Of a stretch of 64,000 nt of DNA, positions 22,760 to 34,434 are shown piece after piece. Below the pieces are notes generated by a model. The model saw only the letters and a list, made by a program, of their open reading frames with translations. It was not told the origin of the DNA and did no database searches. The translations under genes and the position numbers were made by a program. Position 1 is the first letter of the stretch; the number at the start of each line of letters is the position of its first letter. The DNA is from Pseudorasbora parva. Lineage: Eukaryota; Chordata; Actinopteri; Cypriniformes; Gobionidae. The DNA lies in the NCBI RefSeq assembly GCF_024679245.1, contig NC_090185.1, positions 2,097,464-2,161,463 of the forward strand, written 5' to 3'.

Positions 22760-23107
22760 CCTTCATCTCTGGGCGGCCCGTCTCAGGTCTCTTACGACGG
22801 CGCTTGCCACCTGGCTTGGCAGCGGCCTGAGCGGGCTGGACGTCCTTCCCGCGTCCAGCTCCATGGCCACGGTGAGATGTAGGGTGCTGTTGGGCTGGGG
22901 CAGGAGCGGCGGCAGGTGGATGTCCTCTGCAACAGCAGGTGGAGGTGCTGCAGCCGGGCAGGATGTGTTTGTTGGCCTCTTTCTTCTTCTGGGCGGCCGA
23001 CAACTTGACTGCATCGCTGAACAACCCGGTTGGCGAAATGGGGGAGTCATGAACCGATACTTGTCGGCCTCCTTCATGTCGGCCAGGTTGAGCCAGAGAT
23101 GTCGGCC
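22760..23107 (-). pseudogene. DIRS ORF1 (gag-like), C-terminal part, frameshifted
   Basis: Continues the gag at 23108 in shifted frames: EADKYRFM, a segment with FSDAVKLSAAQKKKEANKHI, then Pro/Ala-rich and basic text ending near 22760. It is separated from the upstream block by a stop and at least one frameshift. Confidence 0.7.
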
Positions 23108-23878
23108 CTAGACCACTAAGGTTGACATCGCCTGACCAATGGCACAGGCGGTGACTTTCTTCGCCCGAAGGAGCTCTGGGTCAGGCCTACCCTTGTGCAT
23201 GTCCATGAGCGCCTGGGCCTGGTGCACCTGGAGCAGGCTCATGCCATGCAGGGCAGACGCGGCCTGTCCACAAGACCTGTAAGCCTTCATAACGAGGTTG
23301 GTAGAGAACTTACAGGCCTTGGACGGGAGACGTGGGTCACCGGGCCAATTGGAAGTGGTCGCCAGACACAGTTGCATCACGACAGCCCACTCAACCGGCA
23401 GGGTCCCCACGTAACCCTCGGCCTGCCCGCCATTGAGGGTAGGGAGGAGGGAGGAGCCACCAGGTCTGTTTCCGGCACTGAAAGGCGCCGTCCACGACCT
23501 AGTTAGCTCCTCATGCACCACCGGGAAGATTGGCAAGAAGAAAAAAATATAATTAATATATAAATAATTAAAATAAATAATAAAATAAATAAGAATGGCA
23601 CCAGTGCGAGCTGCCCCAAGAAACCAATCATCCAACCTAGAAGGTTCGGGACGTGGTGGAGGGTTCCACTTAAGCCCAGCCTTTTTGGCGGCCTGGGAAA
23701 ACATAGCGGACTCAACCATTGCCACTCTCCCAGAGGGAGGCAGTACAGCTGAGTCTTCATCCTCCCAGGACTGAAACTCCTCCGATGCAGTGATTGACAT
23801 CTGCTCATCCACGGTTGCCCCGAAAGTCACAACTGGACGCCTATGGGAGGGGCCAGAAGCTTCTCGCGGAAGCACCAC
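23108..23878 (-). pseudogene. DIRS ORF1 (gag-like), N-terminal and middle part
   Basis: Recognisable DIRS gag blocks are LDDWFLG, VVHEELTRSWTAPFSAGNR, GYVGTLPVEWAVVMQLC, DPRLPSKACKFSTNLVMKAY, CGQAASALHGMSLLQVHQAQ and AIGQAMSTLVV. Between LDDWFLG and the VHEELTRSW block an AT-rich stretch (about 23525-23600) is inserted in frame and codes for an aromatic/Ile-rich run that does not belong to the family. The frame breaks after 23108, and the C-terminal part follows in other frames. Confidence 0.85.
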
Positions 23879-24749
23879 TGGCTGCGGAGCTTCTGAGGGA
23901 TCAGGGGCCTGCTGAGCGCACTGAGCGTAATCATCGGATCACCCCGGGCATCCGTCGAAGTAGGTCTATCCTGCTGTTGGGCAGGAATAGCACTAGATCT
24001 AGGTATGCGGAAGGGGACCCCACCTTCCCGAAGGTAGGTGAGTCTCGATCTAAGCGCCGAGATAGTCATGTTCCTGCAGTGGGAACATGAACTATCCACA
24101 AACGCCGCCTTAGCGTGCTGAATGGCCAAACATGTGAGGCAGCGATTGTGACCATCAACGGGTGAGAAGGAATGACTGCATCCATAAACATGCATGAATG
24201 ACATCTTGAAAAAGCACCCGTGTTGCTCTTTTTGTAAGGAAACGCTCTTTTAAATGTGGGAAAACCGCGACAAAAACACAGGAAAAACAGCAGTTGTGTT
24301 TGCTGCCACGGTGAGCATGCGGTCGCACTGTTGTGTGCTGTAATGCCAACACGAGTGTCCTCTCTTACTGAATAGCAGTAGTATTGTCTTTGACCTGAAT
24401 GCTGCTCATTTCCAAAGTGAATGACAATGTGTGTGGCGATCGTTTCAGCTTTATACCCACGCCGAGATATGCAAAGCACACACGCCAATGGCCATTGGCC
24501 AGTTCTCTTTATCTCAAAGCTAATAGGGGCTCCCTGATGTTGTTTCAAACGCAAAGGCTTTGTAGTAGAAACCCACACGATAAAAATTAATAAACTTGAA
24601 ATGACTTTAAGGGCAACTTCAGGGCACCCCCTCATCCATCTGTTGTAGGTGAACCAAAAACAACTGATTCCAGCTCTCAGTGATGCGCTGTTGGACACCA
24701 AGCATGTAGTTTTAATTTTTTAACACAGTTTCTTTTCATTAATTTGGGC

Positions 24750-26282
24750 GGTGCACAATTGTGACAAGTACTTGGTCAGTTTCGGTGGAATTTCAACTGA
24801 CTATGGCAGCTGCACGTGGAAACTCGGCTCGCACAGGCCGTGCTAAGGCCTCTCCCTCGACTGGGCACAATTTGGACCACCTCCTGGCTATGTTAGACCA
24901 GTTGAAAGGGGACATTTTTGGCAAAATAGACTTGCGAGCTTTGAGCGACATTTCTTCGGAAAGAGAGGAGCTTAGGCACGCAATTGAACCGATGAAACAA
25001 AAAACTTAGCTCCCATTATCAAGCTATCATGGAGTTGCAGCGCGCATGCACTGACCACAGTGATCTTCTAACTTCACTGGATTCAACAGTTCCAAGTATG
25101 TCATTCTAGTTTTAATGTTAAATCTAGAGTTGTTGCAATTTTGAATCATAAATCGGTTCCTTTTGTGTGCTCTAATGTTATAGCTCACCCCAATGCAAGG
25201 TTTGTGTTTGTAACGGGACAGCTATATAGTAATTCTGTGATTCTGGCTAATGTGTATGGTTATGGGGGGGTGTGACTTTAAATGTTAGCTTAATCCTATA
25301 TTAGATCGTTCTTCTACTAGACCAGGTGTGCCCTCAAGGTCTTCCAAGACCATTTTATCCTTTATGAAGGATTTCTCGGTCTCTTATCCATGGCACTTTC
25401 TTAATCCGTCTGATAAAACGTATTATTTTTTCTCTCATGTACATCACTCCTTTTCTCGTATTGATTATTTTCTCTTGGACAATCGATTTCTCTATTTTGT
25501 CCAATCTTGCTCTTATGATACTATTTTAATATCAGATCATGCTCCGACCACACTGGAGTTAGTCATACAGGAGCGCAAACGTACGTGCCTTGACTTTTGT
25601 CTTGACTTTTTTCTTATTACCAACAGAACTCCAGGGATCTCCCTTTTGTGGGAGACTTTGAAAGCATACATTAGAGGTGAAATTATCTCATACAGCAGCT
25701 ATGAGAACAAACAAAGGGAAAAAGATTAAAAGAATTAAGGTTATGAATCTCCCAGCTTGATGATATCTATGCTTCCTTCCCATCCCCTAACTTATATAAA
25801 GATTGTATCTCTCTTCATGCTGAGTTAGATGTTCTTTCTTCTAAAGTGGTTGAGGAGCTCTTATTTAAAGCTAAATATTATTATAAATCTGGGAATAAGG
25901 CATCCAAACTTTTGGCCCATCAGCTTCAACAGGCCCCCTCCTTTCAGCAGATTCCACAAATTCATACTCCTTCCGTCATCACAACTGATCCTAAAAAAAT
26001 TAATGATCAGTTTTAACGGTTTTACTCCTCTGGTTTGGGTTGGGTCTGATATGTCTGCCCTGGATAGTTTTTTTTTTTTTTTATTCTCTGGAGTTGGTTA
26101 GGGTAGATGCTTATATTGCTGAGCAGTTAGAGGTCCCACTCACCATAGATGAACTTAAACGTGCAACATTTTCTATGCAGTCTGGAAAATGTCCAGGCCC
26201 GAATTATTTTCCGACCGAGTTTTACAAGACCTTTTTGACAAATTAGCACCAGTTTTGATAGATATGTTTAATGAATCTCTTA
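24750..26282 (+). mobile_element. L1-like LINE, 5' part (ORF1 remnant, endonuclease, start of RT)
   Basis: The plus strand reads an ORF1 start with a coiled coil (HNLDHLLAMLDQLKGDIF, SSEREELRHAIEPMKQ) at 24784-25080. It then jumps to the middle of an L1-type endonuclease (AILNHKSVPF, VFVTGQLYSN, VILANVYGYGG; later SFSRIDYFLLDN and ISDHAPTTLEL) and the RT entrance (LTIDELKRATFSMQSGKCPG, TEFYKTF) near 26125-26240. The rest of ORF1 and the EN N-terminus are deleted and several frameshifts are present. The sequence is interrupted at 26280 by the Harbinger-like element and resumes at 33579. Confidence 0.82.
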
Positions 26283-26751
26283 GGGTGTACTCACACTAGC
26301 CAGTTTGAACCGTGCCCGAGTGCGTTTAACTAACAAAGCGCGGTTTGTTTGACTAGTGTGAGTGCTCCGAACCGTGCCCGGGCGCGGCTCGATTAGCCGG
26401 CCCTGGCGCGCTTGGAAGAGGTGGGCCAGAGCACGGTTCAGTTGGACTCGGGCGCGGTTCACATGCAGTGTGAGCGCTAACCGTGCTGGAGTCCGTAATC
26501 AAAGCTGCAAAGTCCTTGCTGCACTTCAGCTGGTACCTTGCAAACCTCATAATACGAGCAGCACGATTACGTGAACAGTTTCGCGCCACTAAGGCGACAC
26601 ATCTGTTTAACAACAGGCTGTGAGAAGGCTGTGGACCACCATGGACCAAACGACACAAAATTATCCACAAAGAAAACAGAGCGATGGACTCTATTGTGTT
26701 CAGAGAGCGCCGCTCTTTCTGTTTATCCCAAAACCGTCGCACCATAATGAC

Positions 26752-28803
26752 GTAGGGCTGGACAATAATTCAATATATATCGCAATATAATTTTTTTCAA
26801 TAATGGTGATATGATTTTTAAACACATTTCCGATATTTCGATATATACATTACAGCATTCCTCACGGACTGACGTTCAGGGCGCAGCCATCAGAAAGAGC
26901 AGAACACGATTGGCTTCTTGCGTGATGACGTACACCACGGACACGCAGCCAGTGCTCAGCAGTAGTAGGCTGATAGATCCAACGCGGCAAGTTTTAGTTA
27001 CAAAAAGAGTTTCCCTGACCGCAACACAAATGTGACTGAACGAGCTTCCACAAGTAAGGAGAAAGAAATAGTTGATAATAGAAGAAAGACTAACTTTCTT
27101 TAGTGGCGTGGAAGTGGGTCGGCAATCTAAAAAGCACTATTCGCACGGGATTAATATTATCTAGGGACCTCTGTGATTTAGAAATTACTCTCCCACATCT
27201 GAGTTTTGCGTGGCGCATTCGCACGGGATAAGCAAAGCCTGTGATTTTACTCGAATTTACTGACTTCTCCCGGATATTATGTCAAGACTTCGTTATAGAT
27301 AGCTGTATGAAATCATAAACAGGCATCGATATCGTTTTAAATTATTTTACAGTAGCCTAATAAATAAATATAATTTCGTTCAGTTAGTGAACAGACGCCA
27401 TGAACTGAGCTCAGACCAGCGGCAGGAATCAGATTTCATTTATCACGAGGAGAAGCTGACGATATACGGCGGAAGATTCAGTTTCAAAACTAAATGTAAA
27501 AGCGCCTATTTAAACAAGATTGTCATTGTACTATACTGTTCTGTTCTGTTTTTCATTAAGAGCAGTATTGATGTTAATATTAAACACACCATTCAATCAG
27601 ATTACTCCCAAATTGATATACTCATTCTAAAGTGAATGTATAATCTGTGTGGGCGCGGCCGCACAGGAATTCATAACGGTGTGCATTATGAATGCAGACT
27701 TTATTCTTCGCAAAAGATAAAGATAGAAATGCTCACAGGAAGAAAAAAAGCTTGCAAAAATTATATACAATCCGCCTAATCCTGACCATATCACAGAGAT
27801 GTCGATTCGCACGGGTCTAATATTATCACAGGACCTCGGTGTTCGGCGAAATATGGTAGGTAATTTGCGGGGGAATTTTTACTTTACAAATTACAGACAT
27901 GGCCGATTCGCACGGGATTAAGATCACAGACATTCTCTGCAATTATTACAAATCACCAGAGGTCCCCAGATAATACTAGCCCCGTGCAAATGGGGCTTAA
28001 GGTCTGATATTAAACTTCAGCTTTCAGTGTGCTGCAAAATGAGAGGTGCCGACTAGGGGTGTAACAATACATCGACATAGATGCATCAATAATGTCTAAC
28101 AATACGATGCCAAGCGTTAAAAATAATCCATGTAGACTATTTGTGTAAGAGGCAAGTGGCACATTTGTTTTAATACTTTCCACATTTGCACACAATGTCA
28201 TGTATTAACACCAACGCGTTCATTCTTGTTTAAATTACCTTTCAAAGCGTGAAAGACGGTCAGACATGGCTTCACGATAATGTATCATTTGCTCGTGTTT
28301 AAAGCCTTGCAAAAAGCAGCGTGCAATCATCTCAAACAGAGCACAAATAGGCCACTGAATTGAGTCTTCTTTTATTTATTTTGTGTGCATCAGTAGATAA
28401 AGGTCTATACTTTTGCATAAAAGGAGAATATAGCGCTATGAATCGTTCTACACTGAAATTTAAAACTTAAAAGAAAGTGCTCAATAAACTGCGTCTGCGA
28501 AGTGAGAGTCTTATGTTTATTTGACGGTGATTTCACATTTCTTGTTAAGGCTAAATACAAATATAAGGTGAACATTAATTTATTTGTACCGTTTTTATTT
28601 CTAAAATATTATATAGTTTTATAGGAGGAGGTTTCATAGACTTGGCAAATTAATTTTTCAGAAGTTTAGGTACAGACATCCTTTGTGGCAGTAGTTTTCC
28701 AAAAAACTTTTTATATAGTTCATATCGATATCGAAATTATATCGTATCGACCAAAATTAAGAAATATATCGTGACATAAATTTTGGCCATATCGTCCAGC
28801 CCC
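26752..28803. mobile_element. Non-autonomous hAT element nested in the 54-bp array
   Basis: The ends TAGGGCTGGACAATA and CGTCCAGCCCC are inverted repeats, flanked by the 8-bp duplication ataatgac (26744-26751, 28804-28811). That 8-mer is part of the 54-bp repeat unit, so the element landed in the first unit of the array. Its interior at 27379-27560 resembles 38336-38480 inside another hAT element (shared cggaagattcagtttcaaaa-type and tgtaaaagcgcctatt text). A further element is nested at 27138-27993. Confidence 0.85.
27138..27993. mobile_element. Inner element with about 40-bp inverted ends
   Basis: attcgcacgggattaatatt at the left is mirrored by the complement near 27981 (tttgcacggggctagtatta). 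The match continues through atctagggacctctgtgatt. The unit ttcgcacggg recurs several more times inside. The class is not identified and no clear target duplication was seen. Confidence 0.55.
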
Positions 28804-31800
28804 ATAATGACATAAGCGTGCTCCGGCACGAATGCTGAAACCCGAAACCGCCGCACCATAATGACGTAAGCGTGCTCCGGCACGAATGCTGAAACCCGAA
28901 ACCGCCGCACCATAATGACGTAAGCGTGCTCCGACACGAATGCTGAAACCCGAAACCGCCGCACCATAATGACGTAAGCGTGCTCCGACACGAATGCTGA
29001 AACCCGAAACCGCCGCACCATAATGACGTAAGCGTGCTCCGACACGAATGCTGAAACCCGAAACCGACGCACCATAATGACGTAAGTGTGCTCCGACACG
29101 AATGCTGAAACCCGAAACCGCCGCACCATAATGACGTAAGCGTGCTCCGACACGAATGCTGAAACCCGAAACCGACGCACCATGATGACATAAGCGTGCT
29201 CCGGCACGAATGCTGAAACCCGAAACCGACGCACCATAATGACGTAAGCGTGCTCTGGCACGAATGCTGAAACCCGAAACCGTCGCACCATAATGACGTA
29301 AGTGTGCTCCGACACGAATGCTGAAACCCGAAACCGCCGCACCATAATGACGTAAGCGTGCTCCGACACGAATGCTGAAACCCGAAACCGACGCACCATG
29401 ATGACATAAGCGTGCTCCGGCACGAATGCTGAAACCCGAAACCGACGCACCATAATGACGTAAGCGTGCTCCGGCACGAATGCTGAAACCCGAAACCGCC
29501 GCACCATAATGACGTAAGCGTGCTCCGACACGAATGCTGAAACCCGAAACCGACGCACCATAATGACGTAAGTGTGCTCCGGCACGAATGCTGAAAACCG
29601 GAACCGCCGCACCATAATGACGTAAGCGTGCTCCGACACGAATGCTGAAACCCGAAACCGTCGCACCATAATGACGTTAGCGTGCTTCGGCACAAATGCT
29701 GAAACCCGAAACCGCCGCACCATAATGACATAAGCGTGCTCCGACACGAATGCTGAAACCCGAAACCGTCGCACCATAATGACGTAAGCGTGCTCCGACA
29801 CGAATGCTGAAACCTGAAACTGTCGCACCATAATGACGTAAGCGTGCTCCGGCACGAATGCTGAAACCCGAAACCGCCGCACCATAATGACGTAAGCGTG
29901 CTCCGGCACGAATGCTGAAACCCGAAACCGCCGCACCATAATGACGTAAGCGTGCTCCGACACGAATGCTGAAACCCGAAACCGACGCACCATAATGACA
30001 TAAGCGTGCTCCGACACGAATGCTGAAACCCGAAACCGCCGCACCATAATGACGTAAGCGTGCTCCGACACGAATGCTGAAACCCGAAACCGCCGCACCA
30101 TAATGACGTAAGCGTGCTCCGACACCAATGCTGAAACCCGAAACCGTCGCACCATAATGATGTAAGCGTGCTCCGGCACGAATGCTGAAACCCGAAACCG
30201 TCGCACCATAATGACGTTAGCGTGCTTCGGCACAAATGCTGAAACCCGAAACCGTCGCACCATAATGACGTAAGCGTGCTCCGGCACGAATGCTGAAACC
30301 CGAAACCGCCGCACCATAATGATGTAAGCGTGCTCCGGCACGAATGCTGAAACCCGAAACCGTCGCACCATAATGACGTTAGCGTGCTTCGGCACAAATG
30401 CTGAAACCCGAAACCGTCGCACCATAATGACGTAAGCGTGCTCCGGCACGAATGCTGAAACCCGAAACCGCCGCACCATAATGACGTAAGCGTGCTCCGG
30501 CACGAATGCTGAAACCCGAAACCGTCGCACCATAATGACGTTAGCGTGCTTCGGCACAAATGCTGAAACCCGAAACCGTCGCACCATAATGACGTAAGCG
30601 TGCTCCGGCACGAATGCTGAAACCCGAAACCGTCGCACCATAATGACGTAAGCGTGCTCCGGCACGAATGCTGAAACCCGAAACCGTCGCACCATAATGA
30701 CGTTAGCGTGCTTCGGCACAAATGCTGAAACCCGAAACCGTCGCACCATAATGACGTAAGCGTGCTCCGGCACGAATGCTGAAACCCGAAACCGTCGCAC
30801 CATAATGACGTAAGCTTGCTCCGGCACGACTGCTGAAACCCGAAACCGCCGCACCATAATGACGTAAGTGTGCTCCGGCACCAATGCTGAAACCCGAAAC
30901 CGTCGCACCATAATGACATAAGCGTGCTCCGGCACCAATGCTGAAACCCGAAACCGTCGCACCATAATGACGTAAGCGTGCTCCGACACAAATGCTGAAA
31001 CCCCAAACCGTCGCACCATAATGACATAAGCGTGCTCCGGCACGAATGCTGAAACCCGAAACCGCCGCACCATAATGACGTAAGCGTGCTCCGGCACGAA
31101 TGCTGAAACCCGAAACCGCCGCACCATAATGACGTAAGCGTGCTCCGACACCAATGCTGAAACCCGAAACCGTCGCACCATAATGACGTAAGCGTGCTCC
31201 GGCACCAATGCTGAAACCCGAAACCGTCGCACCATAATGACGTAAGCGTGCTCCGACACAAATGCTGAAACCCCAAACCGTCGCACCATAATGACGTAAG
31301 CGTGCTCCGGCACCAATGCTGAAACCCGAAACCGTCACACCATAATGACGTAAGCGTGCTCCGGCACGAATGCTGAAACCCGAAACCGCCGCACCATAAT
31401 GACGTAAGCGTGCTCCGGCACGAATGCTGAAACCCGAAACCGTCGCACCATAATGACGTTAGCGTGCTTCGGCACGAATGCTGAAACCCGAAACCGTCGC
31501 ACCATAATGACGTAAGCGTGCTCCGGCACGAATGCTGAAACCCGAAACCGTCGCACCATAATGACGTAAGTGTGCTCCGGCACCAATGCTGAAACCCGAA
31601 ACCGTCGCACCATAATGACGTAAGCGTGCTCCGACACGAATGCTGAAACCCGAAACTGTCGCACCATAATGACGTAAGCGTGCTCCGGCACCAATGCTGA
31701 AACCCGAAACCGTCGCACCATAATGACGTAAGCGTGCTCCGACACGAATGCTGAAACCCGAAACCGTCGCACCATAATGACGTAAGCGTGCTCCGACACT

Positions 31801-33485
31801 AATGCTGAAACCCGAAACCGACGCACCATAATGACATAAGCGTGCTCCGGCACCAATGCTGAAACCCGAAACCGCCGCACCATAATGACGTAAGCGTGCT
31901 CCGACACGAATGCTGAAACCCCAAACCGCCGCACCATAATGACGTAGGCGTGCTCCGACACGAATGCTGAAACCCGAAACCGTCGCACCATAATGACGTA
32001 AGCGTGCTCCGGCACGAATGCTGAAACCCGAAACCGCCGCACCATAATGACGTAAGCGTGCTCCAGCACGAATGCTGAAACCCGAAACCGTCGCACCATA
32101 ATGACGTAAGCGTGCTCCGACACGAATGCTGAAACCCGAAACCGCCGCACCATAGTGACGTAAGCGTGCTCCGACACGAATGCTGAAACCCGAAACCGCC
32201 GCACCATAATGACGTAAGCGTGCTCCGACACGAATGCTGAAACCCGAAACCGTCGCACCATAATGACATAAGCGTGCTCCGACAAGAATGCTGAAACCCG
32301 AAACCGACGCACCATAATGACATAAGCGTGCTCCGACACGAATGCTGAAACCCGAAACCGTCGCACCATAATGACGTAAGCGTGCTCCGGCACGAATGCT
32401 GAAACCCGAAACCGTCGCACCATAATGACGTAAGTGTGCTCCGGCACCAATGCTGAAACCCGAAACCGCCGCACCATAATGACGTAAGTGTGCTCCGACA
32501 CGAATGCTGAAACCCGAAACCGCCGCACCATAATGACGTAAGCGTGCTCCGACACGAATGCTGAAACCCCAAACCGCCGCACCATAATGACGTAAGCGTG
32601 CTCCGACACGAATGCTGAAACCCGAAACCGCCGCACCATAATGACGTAAGCGTGCTCCGGCACGAATGCTGAAACCCGAAACCGCCGCACCATAATGACG
32701 TAAGCGTGCTCCGGCACGAATGCTGAAACCCGAAACCGTCGCACCATAATGACGTAAGCGTGCTCCGACACCAATGCTGAAACCCAAAACTGCCGCACCA
32801 TAATGACGTAAGCATGCTCCGGCACCAATGCTGAAACCCGAAACCGCCGCACCATAATGACGTAAGCGTGCTCCGACACGAATGCTGAAACCTGAAACCG
32901 CCGCACCATAATGACGTAAGCGTGCTCCGGCACGAGTGCTGAAACCCGAAACCGTCGCACCATAATGACGTAAGCGTGCTCCGGCACGAATGCTGAAACC
33001 CGAAACCGTCGCACCATAATGACGTAAGCGTGCTCCGGCACCAATGCTGAAACCCGAAACCGCCGCACCATAATGACGTAAGCGTGCTCCGGCACCAATG
33101 CTGAAACCCGAAACCGCCGCACCATAATGACGTAAGCGTGCTCCGACACGAATGCTGAAACCCAAAACTGCCGCACCATAATGACGTAAGCGTGCTCCGG
33201 CACGAATGCTGAAACCCGAAACCGCCGCACCATAATGACGTAAGCGTGCTCCGACACGAATGCTGAAACCCGAAACCGCCGCACCATAATGACGTAAGCG
33301 TGCTCCGACACGAATGCTGAAACCCAAAACTGTCGCACCATAATGACATAAGCGTGCTCCGGCACGAATGCTGAAACCCGAAACCGTCGCACCATAATGA
33401 CGTAAGCGTGCTCCGACACGAATGCTGAAACCCGAAACCGTCGCACCATAATGACGTAAGCGTGCTCCGGCACCAATGCTGAAAC
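28804..33485. repeat. 54-bp minisatellite, about 87 copies
   Basis: The unit begins accataatgacgtaagcgtg and continues ctccggcacgaatgctgaaa then cccgaaaccgccgc, 54 bp in total. The period holds without indels over almost 4.7 kb. Variant positions are few (ggcac/gacac, gaatg/caatg, ccgcc/ccgtc/ccgac). All three minus-strand frames stay open for hundreds of codons because 54 is divisible by three and no frame of the unit has a stop. A variant unit with gacgttagcgtgcttcggca recurs every 162 bp around 30211-30706. Confidence 0.97.
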
Positions 33486-33578
33486 CCTATGTGAGTGCAG
33501 GCCAGCGGGGGAGTGGGGAGGGGGGACAATCGTACTCGGGCCCAGTTCATGGCAAACGTGCCTAGTGTGAGTACACCC

Positions 33579-33950
33579 TTACTCTTTCTAAATTACCCCA
33601 GACCCTAAATCAGGCCTCCATATCTTTACTCTTAAAAAAAATAGAAGGACCCTCTGTCCTGCTCAAGTTACTGTCCAATTAGTCTATAATCTGTAGATGT
33701 AAAACTTCTGTCCAAATTATGAACTCTGCGATTGGAATCAGTTTTGCCCTTGATCATTTTTCCTGTTCAGACAGGTTTTGTCCAGAACAGACATGGATTC
33801 TTTAATCTTAGACGACTTCTTAATGTGGTTTATATTGCTTCTACATCAAATGTGCCAGAAGCTGTAATCTCATTAGACGCGGAGAAGGCTTTTGATAGAG
33901 TGGAGTGGAACTACCTTTTTTACGCTTTGGAGAAATTTGGTTCCCTATCA
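33579..33950 (+). mobile_element. L1-like LINE, continuation of RT after the insertion
   Basis: The first codons after the insertion (ACTCTTTCTAAATTACCCCA) continue the RT text that stopped at 26280, reading SLTLSKLPQTLNQASIS across the repaired junction. Further on GFVQNRHGFFNLRRLLNVVY and ISLDAEKAFDRVEWNYLF are the conserved RT blocks carrying the first catalytic Asp. It ends at 33950, where DIRS-like sequence begins. Confidence 0.85.
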
Positions 33951-34434
33951 TGGGAACTCGAGCTGCGTCACCACTCTGGGAGCGTGCTTGATTGCATCAT
34001 GAAGCACATGTTTAATCCGTCCGATGGAGTGACGGTAGGTCATGAGCGGGTGACGTCATAAATCAGGAAGTACATAGCACACCCGCGCCAAACACTGTTA
34101 GCTTCTGATGCCTTCAGCAATCGCTTTGTGTCTCATATTGTCTGTCAGTTTTTGGTCTTTTTGTGTGCTAAACGCAAGAGTTTTCACACACACAAAAAAT
34201 GTATTTGCATATACTGACTGAGACTGACATACACAATTGCGAACAACATTTCAGGAAGTGTGAGCGGCTATCTATGAAGACGCTGCATTCCCTCTGCCCT
34301 CACCTGCCAGATCTGTTGCCTCTGTCCGGGGTTTGGAAACACGCTTTGCGGTTCCTTCCACCCCGGTAGAGGCATCGATGCTGCAATTATCTAGCTCTGT
34401 GGAGTTAGATATTGTCAGCATTGATGCAGGTTTG
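33951..34434 (+). mobile_element. DIRS-type fragment (terminal part and start of gag), plus orientation
   Basis: From about 34272 the plus strand reads EDAAFPLPSPARSVASVRG, then FAVPSTPVEASMLQLSSSVE and LDIVSIDAG. The block LQLSSS.E.D matches the DIRS gag at 36880-36912 on the other strand (LQLSSSEEVDV). The stretch from 33951 (ttccctatcatgggaactcg) would be terminal repeat and leader. It ends abruptly inside the GIMAP exon that lies on the opposite strand. Confidence 0.6.

Larger units (their letters stand above)
21675..24545 (-). mobile_element. DIRS1-type retrotransposon, internally deleted (gag only)
   Basis: The left terminal repeat starts near 21677 (ggtaaccctcgttccctgaa) and the region 21745-21880 is an inverted match to 24400-24540 (tttatctcaaagcta, catatgcaaa-type and gcgatcg segments), giving inverted terminal repeats as in DIRS elements. 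A second copy of the terminal sequence in mixed orientation at 21935-22045 resembles the internal complementary region of DIRS. The minus-strand interior holds a broken gag, while RT, RNase H, methyltransferase and tyrosine recombinase are missing. DIRS elements integrate by recombinase, so no target duplication is expected. Confidence 0.82.
26283..33578. mobile_element. PIF/Harbinger-like non-autonomous element, 7296 bp, carrying a giant minisatellite
   Basis: Perfect 17-bp inverted ends GGGTGTACTCACACTAG at 26283 and its complement ending at 33578, flanked by TTA on both sides (26280-26282, 33579-33581). A TTA duplication is the hallmark of PIF/Harbinger. Removing the element and one TTA restores the L1 reading frame, which confirms the boundaries. 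Inside are about 460 bp of unique sequence, the 54-bp repeat array, a nested hAT (26752-28803) and 95 bp of right end. There is no transposase. Confidence 0.85.

Noticed and set aside
22283..22882. Plus-strand open frames in the DIRS region
   Set aside because: Antisense shadows of GC-rich gag and leader sequence without domains.
28737..33550. Giant minus-strand open frames of 580 to 860 codons
   Set aside because: They are the three frames of one 54-bp stop-free repeat; length and openness come from the repeat period, with no domain or splice context.
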